DNA of 38,942 bases from Bacillota bacterium (GTDB lineage Bacteria; Bacillota; Limnochordia; DTU087). Where the stretch lies: assembly GCA_012518905.1 (NCBI GenBank), contig JAAYRF010000047.1, positions 1 to 38,942 of the forward strand, read 5' to 3'. Within the stretch, counting starts at the first letter, position 1, and every line of letters begins with the position of its first letter. Made by a program: the position numbers and the translations under genes. A model generated the notes under the pieces. It saw only the letters and a list, made by a program, of their open reading frames with translations, made no database searches and was not told the origin of the DNA. Below are positions 17,222 to 26,288 of this stretch, piece after piece.

Positions 17222-18859
17222 TTGCACCACAACTCTGGTTATGTCGCCATCGTTCTTCATGCCCATCTACCGTATGTAAGGCATCCGGAGACCACAAAAT
17301 GTCTGGAAGAACTCTGGCTGATGGAAGCCATCACTGAAACATATATTCCCCTACTCGAGATGCTGCAGGGCCTTTTGCGTGATGACATAGACTTTCGAAT
17401 CACCATGTCCATCACGCCTACGCTGGCTTCCATGCTGTCAGATGAATTCTTGCAGATGCGTTATGTGGGCCACGTCGATCAGCTCTTAGAACTGGCCGAA
17501 AAAGAAGTGAACAGGACCCGTTGGCAACCGAAACTTCAGGCCATTGCGCTAATGTACAGAAACCAGTTTCAAAGAGCTAGGCAAGTGTTCGATACCTATC
17601 ACCACCGTCTATTGGACGGTTTCAATGAGGTTGAAGCCACCGGCAAACTGGAAATCATGGCTTCTGCTGCTACCCATGGGTATCTGCCCCTGCTCTTTGT
17701 GGATAAGAAAGCCGTCGAGGCACAGATTGCCGTAGGGGTGGAAGCTTATCGCTATGCTTTCGGTAAAGACCCCGAGGGCTTTTGGCTCCCAGAATGTGGT
17801 TTTACACCCGGCATAGACGACATCCTGGCAGCTCATGGGATCCGTTACTTTCTTACTGATACCCACGGCATACTTCACGCTGAACCTCGTCCCGAAACCT
17901 CAGTCTATTCCCCCATCTATTCAGCGGCTAACGTAGCAGCTTTCGGCCGAGACTGGGAGTCATCCAAACAGGTTTGGAGTGCCACCGAAGGATATCCTGG
18001 CGATTACTGCTATAGAGATTTCTATCGTGATATTGGCTTTGATGCAGACTACCAATACATCAAGACTTATCTGGTCAACGGCATCAGGGGCTTTACTGGC
18101 ATCAAGTACCACAGGATAACCGGGCCTTCTGATCACAAGGAACTATATGATCCGGCTATGGCCCAGAAGAAAGCCGCTGAGCACGCCGGCAATTTTATGT
18201 TTAATCGAAAGTTACAGATCCAGTATCTGGCAACTCAGATGAACCGTCCACCCTTGATAGTTGCTCCCTATGATGCAGAGCTGTTTGGTCATTGGTGGTA
18301 TGAAGGCCCTCAGTGGCTAGATTACCTCTTACGTAAATGCGCTCATGATCAGAATACTTTCACCCTGATTACTCCCCGAGAGTACCTGGAGCGCCACCCT
18401 TCTGCACCGGTAGGCATGCCTTCCGAATCAAGCTGGGGTAATGGCGGATACCATGAAGTCTGGCTGGACGGGAGCAATGATTGGATTTATCGGCATCTTC
18501 ATAAAGCTGCCCAACGAATGGTAAAAATGGCCAATCAATATCAAAATGCCCAAGGGACTCTGGAAAGGGCTCTAAATCAAGCCGCTAGAGAATTGTTCCT
18601 GGCTCAAGCAAGTGATTGGGCCTTTATCATGAAGACCGGCACCTTAGTAGAATATGCCCGGCGTCGTACCCAAGACCATATTCTCAACTTCACTGAGCTC
18701 TTTGGGCAGATTACTGCCAATCATCTCGATGAAACTTGGTTAAATGGCTTGGAAGCAAGGCATAACATCTTCCCCTGGCTGGATTTTCGAGTTTTTGCCG
18801 GGGACTTGAAACAGCCTGCCACCAAGGCAAGCTGGCTCTCCAGAGCTGGCACCAGGTGA
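17222..18859 (+). CDS. GH57 1,4-alpha-glucan branching enzyme
   Basis: GH57 branching enzymes cut alpha-1,4 chains and re-attach them as alpha-1,6 branches. The 545-aa protein has LHAHLPYVRHPE at the N-terminus. The catalytic glutamate is in WLPECGFTPG (E191) and the catalytic aspartate in PYDAELFGHWW (D351), close to the positions in the Thermus enzyme. A C-terminal DUF1957-type helical domain covers about 420-520. Start TTG 17222 is 7 bases from AAAGGAG; the ATG two codons earlier is 1 base from it. It converges on the nucleotidyltransferase gene, whose product with the GT4 protein could supply its substrate. Confidence 0.93.
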   Translation: MHHNSGYVAIVLHAHLPYVRHPETTKCLEELWLMEAITETYIPLLEMLQGLLRDDIDFRITMSITPTLASMLSDEFLQMRYVGHVDQLLELAEKEVNRTRWQPKLQAIALMYRNQFQRARQVFDTYHHRLLDGFNEVEATGKLEIMASAATHGYLPLLFVDKKAVEAQIAVGVEAYRYAFGKDPEGFWLPECGFTPGIDDILAAHGIRYFLTDTHGILHAEPRPETSVYSPIYSAANVAAFGRDWESSKQVWSATEGYPGDYCYRDFYRDIGFDADYQYIKTYLVNGIRGFTGIKYHRITGPSDHKELYDPAMAQKKAAEHAGNFMFNRKLQIQYLATQMNRPPLIVAPYDAELFGHWWYEGPQWLDYLLRKCAHDQNTFTLITPREYLERHPSAPVGMPSESSWGNGGYHEVWLDGSNDWIYRHLHKAAQRMVKMANQYQNAQGTLERALNQAARELFLAQASDWAFIMKTGTLVEYARRRTQDHILNFTELFGQITANHLDETWLNGLEARHNIFPWLDFRVFAGDLKQPATKASWLSRAGTR

Positions 18860-18899
18860 CAATTGATCTTGGCCCCTTTTCCAAAGAAAACGTCTTCAT

Positions 18900-18917
18900 C
18901 TTCGATTACTATCGAAG
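18900..18917. terminator. Convergent hairpin between branching enzyme and nucleotidyltransferase genes
   Basis: Perfect 7-bp stem CTTCGAT/ATCGAAG with a 4-base loop, overlapping the stop of the minus-strand gene. No clear T-run follows on either side, so it is a weak terminator candidate. Confidence 0.3.
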
Positions 18918-21380
18918 CTGTCCCTCAATTTCACCCAAATATAGCTGAGCTAAGGAATCTGCTTCATCGTATGTTGGTGCTTCAGCATAGACCCTCACCA
19001 TCGGGTCTTCACCATCTGGCAAGACTAGAGCCCATCCCTGCTCATGATAGACCTTAATGCCATCGATCAAATCTCTGGGTCTATCTACAGTACTTGCCAA
19101 AAGGGTGTGCATAACCCTTCCCTTCTCCTGCCAAGTCACAGGTATATCCAGTTCTCTTCTTCCCTTTGCTGGAATGGAGGCCACTAGTTTTTCCAGGCTC
19201 ACTCCCTCCCGGGCCACCAAGCTCAGTAGTGCAGCAATGAAGGACAGAGCATCAAAGGCAGGGTGCAGCAAGGTCAGATCTCCCTCAGCTTGACCGTCAG
19301 CCCCCTGGAGAACAGCCCGGGGATTATTGGGAGTCCGTACAACCGGAAGATGGTATCTGGCCGCCAATTCCTCAACAGAGTGGGGTGCCGTCACCGGTAC
19401 CGCCATAACCTTACCAATATCTTTACCTCTAACAGCAAAAGCCCATGTGAGTAACGGCCAATACACATCCTCCGACAAGAGCTCACCTTCACCGCCAACT
19501 ACCAAGACAGTTCTTCCACTACCGCCAACCAGAAGGCCTAGAGCCGCCTCCTCTCGGAGTACCGTATCTATCACTTGACTCAGATAAGAGTCCTGCTGAA
19601 ACAAAGCTGTATTGGGGGCAACCCCTGGTTCTTTGTCGAAAGCGACATCAATAACTTGGCAGCCTAGCTCATCTAGCAGTGGTGGCAGCAAAAACCTCAG
19701 GGCCGGTGAGGTATAGCCAATCACCACCGATAGACGTTGGCCACCAAAAGAGGCTTTGCCGTACTGCTGGCAAAGAGCCTTCAGATAGGCTTGGTTGGCA
19801 CCAGCGGCAAATTGCGTTCTCCCAACCTCACCTCCCGGAACTCGGCGAAAATCTCCCCGGTAGAAGTAGTTCTCCAAAGCCCGTTCCTGATTGCGACTAA
19901 ATGGAAAGCCTTTCTCATCGAGGATCTCAACCTCGATTTGATCCGACATTTTCCGTCCTTGTTGGACATATACTCCTGCTTTGGTCTTTGTCAGTACCGT
20001 GGTAAAGCGGGTTACTGGCAGTGTAGTGGATCCGATATCAACTACATTAACTCCGCTTGACAAAACACCGGCGGTAAGCGCTCTCTTCACCATACGGGAT
20101 GGTTCCCAACCATCAGCTGCAACTAACACTGCTTGTCGTAGATCCAGCATTGCCCCTAGACTAGCCCCTACCCGAGCAGCAAATTCCGGGCTAATCTCCA
20201 CATTGGCAAGCCCCACTATGCCAGTGTTGCCAAATAGGCTGCTGGAGCAGGTTCCAGCCCATACTACATCTTCGGTAACAGTAGTGGACTTCTCAACCAG
20301 TTTCTGGGGCCAGATCTTAACACTGGGGCGAATTGTACTTGACATCCCCAAGATACTGCTTTGGCCAATAACAGCTCCTTCAAATATCCTGACCTTAGGT
20401 TTCACCACAGCCTGATTGCAGATTACCGTGCCCCTGACTTCTGCCCCATTGCCGATATGTACATTGTTCCAAACAATTGAACGCTTAATCGAACTCTGCT
20501 GACCTACCACACTATTGGACCCTATGATCGTATGGGGACCAACGACAGCCCCCCGCTCTACACGGCTGTTTCTTCCCAAGATGGCAGGAGGCCTAATTAC
20601 TGCATCTTGATGGATGAAGGCTCCTTCTTCCGTCCAGATACCCCCTTGATCTTGGCCCGAAAGCCGCGTCCGCACCTTTCCCTCCAACAGATCGATATGG
20701 GATTGTACATACTGTTCTAAATTTCCGATATCTGACCAGTAACCACTGGCCACATAGCCATAGAGGGGCTCACCACGTTGAAGCATGAGGGGAAAAAGGT
20801 CCTTGCTAAAATCGAATTGGCGCCCCGTTGGTATCAAGGATAGAGCCTCGGGCTCTAGTATATAGATGCCGGTATTAACTGTATCGCTGAAGACTTCTCC
20901 CCAACCAGGCTTTTCCAGGAAACGTTCTACCTGGCCAGCCTCGTTGATAAATACTAACCCATATTCTAATGGTGATGATACTCGGGTCAGGACTAAGGTA
21001 GCCAGCGAACCTTTCTCATGATGATAGGCTACCGCCCCCTCTAGATCCAAATCGGTTAGACTATCTCCCGAGATCACAAGACAGGTCCCATCTAGGAAAC
21101 TCCTCGCGTTTTTGACGCTACCGGCGGTACCTAGGGGCTGATCTTCCACGAAGTATTGCAGTCTAACGTTCCACGGAGCGCCATCCCTAAAGTGCTCTTC
21201 AATGATCTCTGGTATATAGCAGGTAGTTACAGCTATATCTTCTATCCCATTTAGAGCCAAAAGTTCAACGATGTATTCCATCATCGGGCGGTTAGCTACT
21301 GGCACCATGGGCTTGGGAAGATCACAAGTTAAAGGCCGAAGTCGACTTCCTTGTCCCCCCGCCATAATGACTGCCTTCAT
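18909..21380 (-). CDS. Nucleotidyltransferase fused to a degenerate phosphomannomutase domain
   Basis: The 823-aa protein has an intact sugar-phosphate nucleotidyltransferase at residues 1-230 (MAGGQGSRLRPLT, KPMVPVANRPMMEY, VISGDSLTDLDL, FLEKPGW). A left-handed beta-helix follows at about 250-370, then a phosphomannomutase-like region at about 380-823. Family members are annotated as mannose-1-phosphate guanylyltransferases; ADP- or UDP-glucose synthesis is also possible. The mutase region lacks its catalytic serine loop (QQGRKM where TASHNP is expected) and its metal loop (GGSGRT where DGDADR is expected), so it is probably inactive. ATG 21380 is 9 bases after GGAGG and 2 bases past the GT4 stop. 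Confidence 0.9.
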   Translation of the reverse strand: MKAVIMAGGQGSRLRPLTCDLPKPMVPVANRPMMEYIVELLALNGIEDIAVTTCYIPEIIEEHFRDGAPWNVRLQYFVEDQPLGTAGSVKNARSFLDGTCLVISGDSLTDLDLEGAVAYHHEKGSLATLVLTRVSSPLEYGLVFINEAGQVERFLEKPGWGEVFSDTVNTGIYILEPEALSLIPTGRQFDFSKDLFPLMLQRGEPLYGYVASGYWSDIGNLEQYVQSHIDLLEGKVRTRLSGQDQGGIWTEEGAFIHQDAVIRPPAILGRNSRVERGAVVGPHTIIGSNSVVGQQSSIKRSIVWNNVHIGNGAEVRGTVICNQAVVKPKVRIFEGAVIGQSSILGMSSTIRPSVKIWPQKLVEKSTTVTEDVVWAGTCSSSLFGNTGIVGLANVEISPEFAARVGASLGAMLDLRQAVLVAADGWEPSRMVKRALTAGVLSSGVNVVDIGSTTLPVTRFTTVLTKTKAGVYVQQGRKMSDQIEVEILDEKGFPFSRNQERALENYFYRGDFRRVPGGEVGRTQFAAGANQAYLKALCQQYGKASFGGQRLSVVIGYTSPALRFLLPPLLDELGCQVIDVAFDKEPGVAPNTALFQQDSYLSQVIDTVLREEAALGLLVGGSGRTVLVVGGEGELLSEDVYWPLLTWAFAVRGKDIGKVMAVPVTAPHSVEELAARYHLPVVRTPNNPRAVLQGADGQAEGDLTLLHPAFDALSFIAALLSLVAREGVSLEKLVASIPAKGRRELDIPVTWQEKGRVMHTLLASTVDRPRDLIDGIKVYHEQGWALVLPDGEDPMVRVYAEAPTYDEADSLAQLYLGEIEGQLR

Positions 21381-21382
21381 GA

Positions 21383-22726
21383 TCACACCCCTCCCCTTTG
21401 ACTAGGGAAAGACTCCCGGGCATTGTCAAAGCCATGGGCGAAGGATGCTGTATCTTGATAGCGGGACAATGCACCTTGGGTTGTAAGCCGCGTTCCTCCT
21501 AGAATACCGTCAGCGGGGAAACTATCGGCCTCTCGCCACGGGCTCTCGGCAAACTCACTGAGTATCTCCTCATATACTGCCAGAGTCCTTTGGGCGATCA
21601 AAGACCAGCTGTACTCCTCCTTAACCATTTCAAGAGCACGTGTTTTGATGTACCTTGCGAATTCTGGTGCATCAAGGTACGCCAATATATTATCTGCCAG
21701 GGACTGGGCATTACCTGGATAGGCCCGAAGCCCGTTTTGGGCATGCTGTACTATCTCTGACAGTCCTCCTGTATCGGACACAACTACTGGTACTCCAGCA
21801 GCCATGGCCTCGAGCGCCACTATGCCAAAAGGTTCATATAAGCTGGGCACTACGGCCACATCAGCGCAGGCATACAGGCGGTTGCGGGTGAGATCGTCGA
21901 TAAACCCGGCAAAGTAAACGCTTTGGGCCACTCCGAGTCTCTGGGCCCGTTCTCTTAAGGCAAATTCCGCCGGACCTCTACCGGCAACAACGAACTTAAC
22001 CCGTTTGAATCTGGACAGGACTCGAGGAATTGTCTCAACAAGTGTATCAACGCCTTTTTCATGTACCAAACGACCTACAAAGAAAACAATGGCTTCACTA
22101 TCTGCTGCGTAGCGACGCCGAAAACCCCGACGATCAAAGGAGTCTTCAATGGAAAAATCCGATACATCTACACCATTGGGCAACACAGAGATCTTGTCTA
22201 TAGGTGTTTGGAAAATATACTGAATCTCGCCCCGCATGTACTGGCTACAACATATTACCTTCCAAGCTTCATATGTCAACCACCACTCTAGATTGCTGAT
22301 GTGGCGCTGCTGATCATTGTGGAGCCCGTGGTTGCGTCCAAATTCTGTAGCATGAATAGTGGCTACCAAGGGGCGCATAAGGCCGTGTTTCATCGTTTTG
22401 CCGGCATGTGCTGCTAACCAGTCATGCCCGTGGATGATATCAAAGGTGTGGCCTTGTCGGATCAGTCCCAAAGCAGCCTCTAACATGTGTACATTGAGAT
22501 GGGTAACAGATTCGATGAAATCCCGACCTTGAGGACCATACATCCTCAATCTGTGAACATGGACGCCTTCTACAACTTCCACCGAGGGAGTACCGTCTGC
22601 ATCACCAGTTAGTACATGCACCTCTTGACCCAGCTTAGCCAATTCCTCGGAGAGCTCGGCCACATGCCGACCCAATCCTCCAACAACTTGGGGAGGGTAC
22701 TCCCACGATAACATCAGAATCTTCAC
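21383..22726 (-). CDS. GT4/GT5-like glycosyltransferase, probable glucan synthase
   Basis: GT-B fold retaining transferase of 447 aa. Its N-terminus LSWEYPPQVVGGLGRHV resembles glycogen/starch synthases. Other marks are HGHDWLAAHAG, LPNGVDVSDF, VGRLVHEKGVDTLVE, and the sugar-nucleotide loop VPSLYEPFGIVALEAMAAG with VVVSDTGGLSE. The last 40 residues form a polar tail outside the fold. GTG 22726 follows GGGAGG by 7 bases; the open frame upstream of it has no SD. It is 2 bases ahead of the nucleotidyltransferase, which may make its donor. The product is probably an alpha-glucan, but other GT4 acceptors cannot be ruled out. Confidence 0.87.
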   Translation of the reverse strand: MKILMLSWEYPPQVVGGLGRHVAELSEELAKLGQEVHVLTGDADGTPSVEVVEGVHVHRLRMYGPQGRDFIESVTHLNVHMLEAALGLIRQGHTFDIIHGHDWLAAHAGKTMKHGLMRPLVATIHATEFGRNHGLHNDQQRHISNLEWWLTYEAWKVICCSQYMRGEIQYIFQTPIDKISVLPNGVDVSDFSIEDSFDRRGFRRRYAADSEAIVFFVGRLVHEKGVDTLVETIPRVLSRFKRVKFVVAGRGPAEFALRERAQRLGVAQSVYFAGFIDDLTRNRLYACADVAVVPSLYEPFGIVALEAMAAGVPVVVSDTGGLSEIVQHAQNGLRAYPGNAQSLADNILAYLDAPEFARYIKTRALEMVKEEYSWSLIAQRTLAVYEEILSEFAESPWREADSFPADGILGGTRLTTQGALSRYQDTASFAHGFDNARESFPSQRGGV

Positions 22727-22834
22727 CGAACCGCCTCCCAGCTCTTTTCTTCTAGCTTTTCCCAGACCACCAATTCTATGCAATCGAAATAGAGTCTAGG
22801 GGCTTATGGCTTTTCGGTTATGTCTTGAGGAGGT

Positions 22835-23851
22835 TTAGATTCGCTGGAGCTCTTCTCCGGCGGCCCGCAGAAAGCTCACCAGCCTGCGGAAGTGCCGTCG
22901 GCTGCTTCGTTCGTGTTTAAGCCTTGCTATCATGTGTTGAGCAAAGATCAGTAGGCTAGCATCCACCGTCTGCGGTGTAAGGCTTGTCGACCAGCCTTCT
23001 GCAATCCAAGCGGAGTCTCGAAAGGCCTGGCGAACTACTACATGGGGCGCGAAAGCACGAGTATGCCAGAAAAGGTAGTATAGCAGATCAAAAAGGGGAG
23101 GTGCTTGGAAACACTGTTCACCCCAATCGATAACATAAAGAGATCCATCGTGGCGGATAACGTTGGGGTGCTTTAGATCTCCGTGTACCAGACCCTGCCG
23201 AATAGGCTGCCCGTTAAGAATGCTTGGCATCCCATCAAGACCCGCCTCCTTCAGCACATTGAGTAAGGTCTCGCATTTGCCCTCGAAACGTAATTCCAGT
23301 GGTTTGTCGAAGACTTGGGTATCGAAGACCAGGCCGAGATGGGGCCAAAGAACCCGTAAAGCTGCCAGACCCTCATCGAGGTCGTACAGGGGGATACACC
23401 GTCCATGCATGTATTGCTCTGTAAATATTAGGTTAGGCTCGTCCCATTCAAGAATAGCCGGGCTTATGGAGATCACAGCCGGCTGGCGGCGCACCCATAG
23501 TTCCTGGTGGAAAAGAGCTTTGGATGAAAGCTTCCGGGTCACCCTGGCCCGCTCAAAATCAAAGGCAATCCACTTTTCATTGTTTCCCATGAACACAACA
23601 TCCCAGTAGGTATCCGACAATATCGGGGCACTACCAACCGGCAGCAAGTGTCGCCAAATAGGACGCCGCAAAACTCCAAATAATCCTGCTTTGATCCTTC
23701 GTCCCAACCAGCTTCCTTCTGCCGCCAAAACGTTGGGGGCCATGCTGTCTACCACCTGTTGCCAGGCTATCTTCGAATCAGCTACATAAAAGTTGCCTAT
23801 GCCCCGCATTTGATACGACTTATCGACTGCCGTTACCTGATAGGTCACCAT
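22835..23851 (-). CDS. CotS/APH-family kinase-like protein
   Basis: Aminoglycoside-phosphotransferase-fold protein of 338 aa. The catalytic loop reads LVHGDLKHPNVI and the metal motif YVIDWGEQ, followed by FDLLYYLFW, so the kinase residues are present. Members of this fold include spore coat CotS/YutH proteins and maltokinases. The N-terminal third is unlike known resistance enzymes. ATG 23851 is 8 bases after GGAGAG. An in-frame ATG at 23869 forms a TGATG overlap with a 62-aa frame upstream and is the alternative. Placement before the glucan synthase suggests a sugar kinase or spore-coat glycan role (inference). Confidence 0.8.
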   Translation of the reverse strand: MVTYQVTAVDKSYQMRGIGNFYVADSKIAWQQVVDSMAPNVLAAEGSWLGRRIKAGLFGVLRRPIWRHLLPVGSAPILSDTYWDVVFMGNNEKWIAFDFERARVTRKLSSKALFHQELWVRRQPAVISISPAILEWDEPNLIFTEQYMHGRCIPLYDLDEGLAALRVLWPHLGLVFDTQVFDKPLELRFEGKCETLLNVLKEAGLDGMPSILNGQPIRQGLVHGDLKHPNVIRHDGSLYVIDWGEQCFQAPPLFDLLYYLFWHTRAFAPHVVVRQAFRDSAWIAEGWSTSLTPQTVDASLLIFAQHMIARLKHERSSRRHFRRLVSFLRAAGEELQRI

Positions 23852-23868
23852 GGAATACACTCTCCACA

Positions 23869-24057
23869 TCAGTAGACTAATCTCCTCACTAGTAGAGGAT
23901 CGCATGTGGAGTCCTTAGCGTTCATGGTAAGCTTCTCCTGCCTCTGCCTTGCCATATCGTCCCTTTGCCTTACCATTAAGAAACCGGAAGTGAGTACACC
24001 TCCGGTTTGCCCTGTATACATAGGAATGTTTGGGTTGTTTTCTTGACTATTGGCCAT
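23869..24057 (-). CDS. Possible 62-aa small protein
   Basis: A polar, charged frame (begins MANSQENNPNIPMYTG) without membrane segments. Its ATG overlaps the stop of the upstream gene by 11 bases, and its TGA overlaps an ATG of the kinase gene (TGATG). That nesting suits an operon gene, but the SD is poor and there is no family match. A hairpin (23981-24008) lies inside it and may instead mark a terminator. Confidence 0.3.
   Translation of the reverse strand: MANSQENNPNIPMYTGQTGGVLTSGFLMVRQRDDMARQRQEKLTMNAKDSTCDPLLVRRLVY
23981..24008. terminator. 12-bp hairpin downstream of the glucodextranase-C-like gene
   Basis: On the minus strand AAACCGGAGGTG and CACTTCCGGTTT pair over 12 positions (one G-T) with the loop TACT. 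It starts about 38 bases past the stop. The stem ends in TTT followed by CTTAATGG, so the T-run is short. It is a possible terminator or mRNA-processing site splitting the long operon. Confidence 0.45.
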
Positions 24058-25012
24058 AGCCCGGTGGCTCTTGTCGGAAGACTGTTATGAAGATTCCTCC
24101 TAGCAAGCACAGCACAGCTAAACTTGCTAACAAATGTCCCATGGTAAAAGGCAAAGATAGCCCGTGACTGACTGGGATAAGGACGGGATACTCTCCTTGG
24201 GCTAGATCCTTGGTCTCCAGTTGTGCTTTTTGGCTCCTCTTGCCACCTAGCCTAGGATCCAGTAGATCGATAACATTAGGCCCATCAGCCATCGTGGCCC
24301 CACCAAAGGACCACTGACTCGCCACCTCCTGAATAGCCCGATATTGATCGGGCCCAAAGGTGTCAAATCCGCCGACTAGCACATAGTATTGCCATTTTCG
24401 AGCAGGGATCCCGGCAATCTCCAGAGGCACCTCTCCCCGAATAGTCTTGTTATCGGGCAATAACAAGGCCTTGATGGGGTGGACTTTGGCTGGATCAGAG
24501 CGAGCGTCTAGCCAGCGGGAGCCGCCCCAAGGCTGTATCCGCAAGCGATACTCCCAGCCGGCCTCCGGCGAAAACATGATCCCCGGACCCGGTGCCACAG
24601 GTTTAAGGTGACCGCCGGGTTCACTATCAATATATACATCTATGAGCTGATGGAAGAACCCCTCTGGCGCCTTCCACGGGTTTGTGACCTTGGCAAAAGA
24701 AATGTCGAAATAGATATTTTCATTGTCATGCCAGATGTGGACTCGCCTTAGATCAAACAACCCTGGCTCAAATACATGGTGAAGTGGGTAGGTCACGGCA
24801 CCGGAGCCGTAATCATCGCCTAATCTGTCCTCCACGCTAAAGACTACCTGACTGGCAGCGACATTTTGTCCAGCAAATGGTAAAATCCAGACTAACATGA
24901 CGCCTACCATGGTCATAGCTGACCATATCTTCGTTCTCCGGGATAGGCCGCTGCGCATCCTACTCGATTTTGGCCACAGCCTCCTAGCCTTCCTTAGCGC
25001 TCTGTGCTGCAT
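24047..25012 (-). CDS. Membrane-anchored protein with glucodextranase C-terminal-like domain
   Basis: The 321-aa protein has a basic N-terminus, a signal or anchor helix (about residues 31-53), an extracellular domain and a C-terminal helix (about 292-312). The domain starts FSVEDRLGDDYGSGAVTYP and has PGLFDLRRVHIW, NPWKAPEGFFHQLIDVYID and FDTFGPDQYRAI, typical of the module found at the C-terminus of glucodextranase and in surface glucan-related proteins. No catalytic domain is present. ATG 25012 has GGAGGGAG upstream. It may hold or sense alpha-glucan at the cell surface. It follows alr by 55 bases. Confidence 0.8.
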   Translation of the reverse strand: MQHRALRKARRLWPKSSRMRSGLSRRTKIWSAMTMVGVMLVWILPFAGQNVAASQVVFSVEDRLGDDYGSGAVTYPLHHVFEPGLFDLRRVHIWHDNENIYFDISFAKVTNPWKAPEGFFHQLIDVYIDSEPGGHLKPVAPGPGIMFSPEAGWEYRLRIQPWGGSRWLDARSDPAKVHPIKALLLPDNKTIRGEVPLEIAGIPARKWQYYVLVGGFDTFGPDQYRAIQEVASQWSFGGATMADGPNVIDLLDPRLGGKRSQKAQLETKDLAQGEYPVLIPVSHGLSLPFTMGHLLASLAVLCLLGGIFITVFRQEPPGYGQ

Positions 25013-25067
25013 GGTGCTCCCTCCCCGCTTACCACACTATGCTGACGGGGGGTTCATTATGTCGGGT

Positions 25068-26288
25068 TCAAGTTTCTCTATGCATGGGGCAAATGTGCTC
25101 AGCGGTAAAGCCCTGTCCTACGGCCTCTTCGCCGACGTAGACCCGGGGTACTCTGCCTCCAATCATACAAATGATCTCGTAGTTGATAGTCCCCATCTTT
25201 TCGGCGAGCTCGTCGGCGCTGATAAACTCATCCCCTTGCCTGCCTAAAAGCACTGCTTCGTCCCCGATACTAATCGAATCATCTCCTACATCCACCATGC
25301 ACTGATCCATGCAGATGTTGCCCACTACGGGATAGCGTTTGCCCTTTAGAAGGACTTCCCCTTTGCCGCTGAGCAGGCGTGAATAGCCATCAGCATAGCC
25401 AACAGGTAGTGTCACAATATTCGTATCTCTATGAGTCACATAATCCGCTCCATAACTAATACCACTACCTGCTGGCACCCGGTGCACAAAACTCACTGCT
25501 GCTTTTAGCTCTAAAGTAGGCATTAGTTCCGGTAGTCCTTGTAGACTGGGCATCGGCGATAGACCATAGGCGGCTATACCGCTGCGTACCATGGACAAAC
25601 ATGTCTGTGGCAGTCTCAAAGCCGCGGCAGTATTGGCAACATGTTTTATGGGTATCTCGATGCCGACCTGTTGTAGATCGGTCGTGACCTGCACAAACGC
25701 TTCAAACTGCCGAAGAGCGTAGGTTTCATCCATGGCATCGGCAGTAGCAAAATGGGAGAATATGCCCTCAAGCTCTAAGTTGGGCAACGTCAATATGCCT
25801 TTGATAAATCCCACCGCTGTTTCTGGCAAAACTCCCAATCGACCCATACCGGTATCCAGCTTGACATGGACCCGTGCCGTGGTGTCCCGCAACTTAGCCG
25901 CGGCGGATAGCGCCTTAGCCCCTTCCCAGGTACATACAGCAACTCTCAGATCATTTTCTACCACCAAAGGTGCCTGCCACTTAGGGGGCTGTCCCAAGAT
26001 CAAGACAGGTTCAGTGATCCCGGCTTGCCTTAAAGTCATGCCCTCCTCGACAATAGCCACTCCCAGCCAGCTTGCTCCGTTTCTAAGAGCCGCTTTGGCT
26101 ACGGGTACCGCGCCATGTCCGTAACCATTTGCCTTGACTACTACCATAAGTTCCGTTGACATTGGCAGATGCTGTCGCAGCAACCGCACGTTATGGCTAA
26201 GGCCATCCAAATTGACTTCTACCCAAGCCGGGCGATGTGGTCCCAAAGACAAAGCGGCTACTGCTCGCTCTACACTAGGTAGCTCCAC
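25068..26288 (-). CDS. alr: Alanine racemase
   Basis: Alr is the PLP enzyme that makes D-alanine for peptidoglycan. The 406-aa protein shows WVEVNLDGLSHNV, the PLP lysine in VVKANGYGHGA, HVKLDTGMGRLG, SHFATAD, and the second catalytic base tyrosine in GISYGADYV, then VGYADGYSR and GNICMDQCMVDV. GTG 26288 overlaps the end of nnr by 19 bases, with AAGGA close upstream. A shorter start is possible, because about 12 residues precede the usual N-terminus. The acpS-nnr-alr order is common in Firmicutes. Confidence 0.97.
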   Translation of the reverse strand: MELPSVERAVAALSLGPHRPAWVEVNLDGLSHNVRLLRQHLPMSTELMVVVKANGYGHGAVPVAKAALRNGASWLGVAIVEEGMTLRQAGITEPVLILGQPPKWQAPLVVENDLRVAVCTWEGAKALSAAAKLRDTTARVHVKLDTGMGRLGVLPETAVGFIKGILTLPNLELEGIFSHFATADAMDETYALRQFEAFVQVTTDLQQVGIEIPIKHVANTAAALRLPQTCLSMVRSGIAAYGLSPMPSLQGLPELMPTLELKAAVSFVHRVPAGSGISYGADYVTHRDTNIVTLPVGYADGYSRLLSGKGEVLLKGKRYPVVGNICMDQCMVDVGDDSISIGDEAVLLGRQGDEFISADELAEKMGTINYEIICMIGGRVPRVYVGEEAVGQGFTAEHICPMHRET

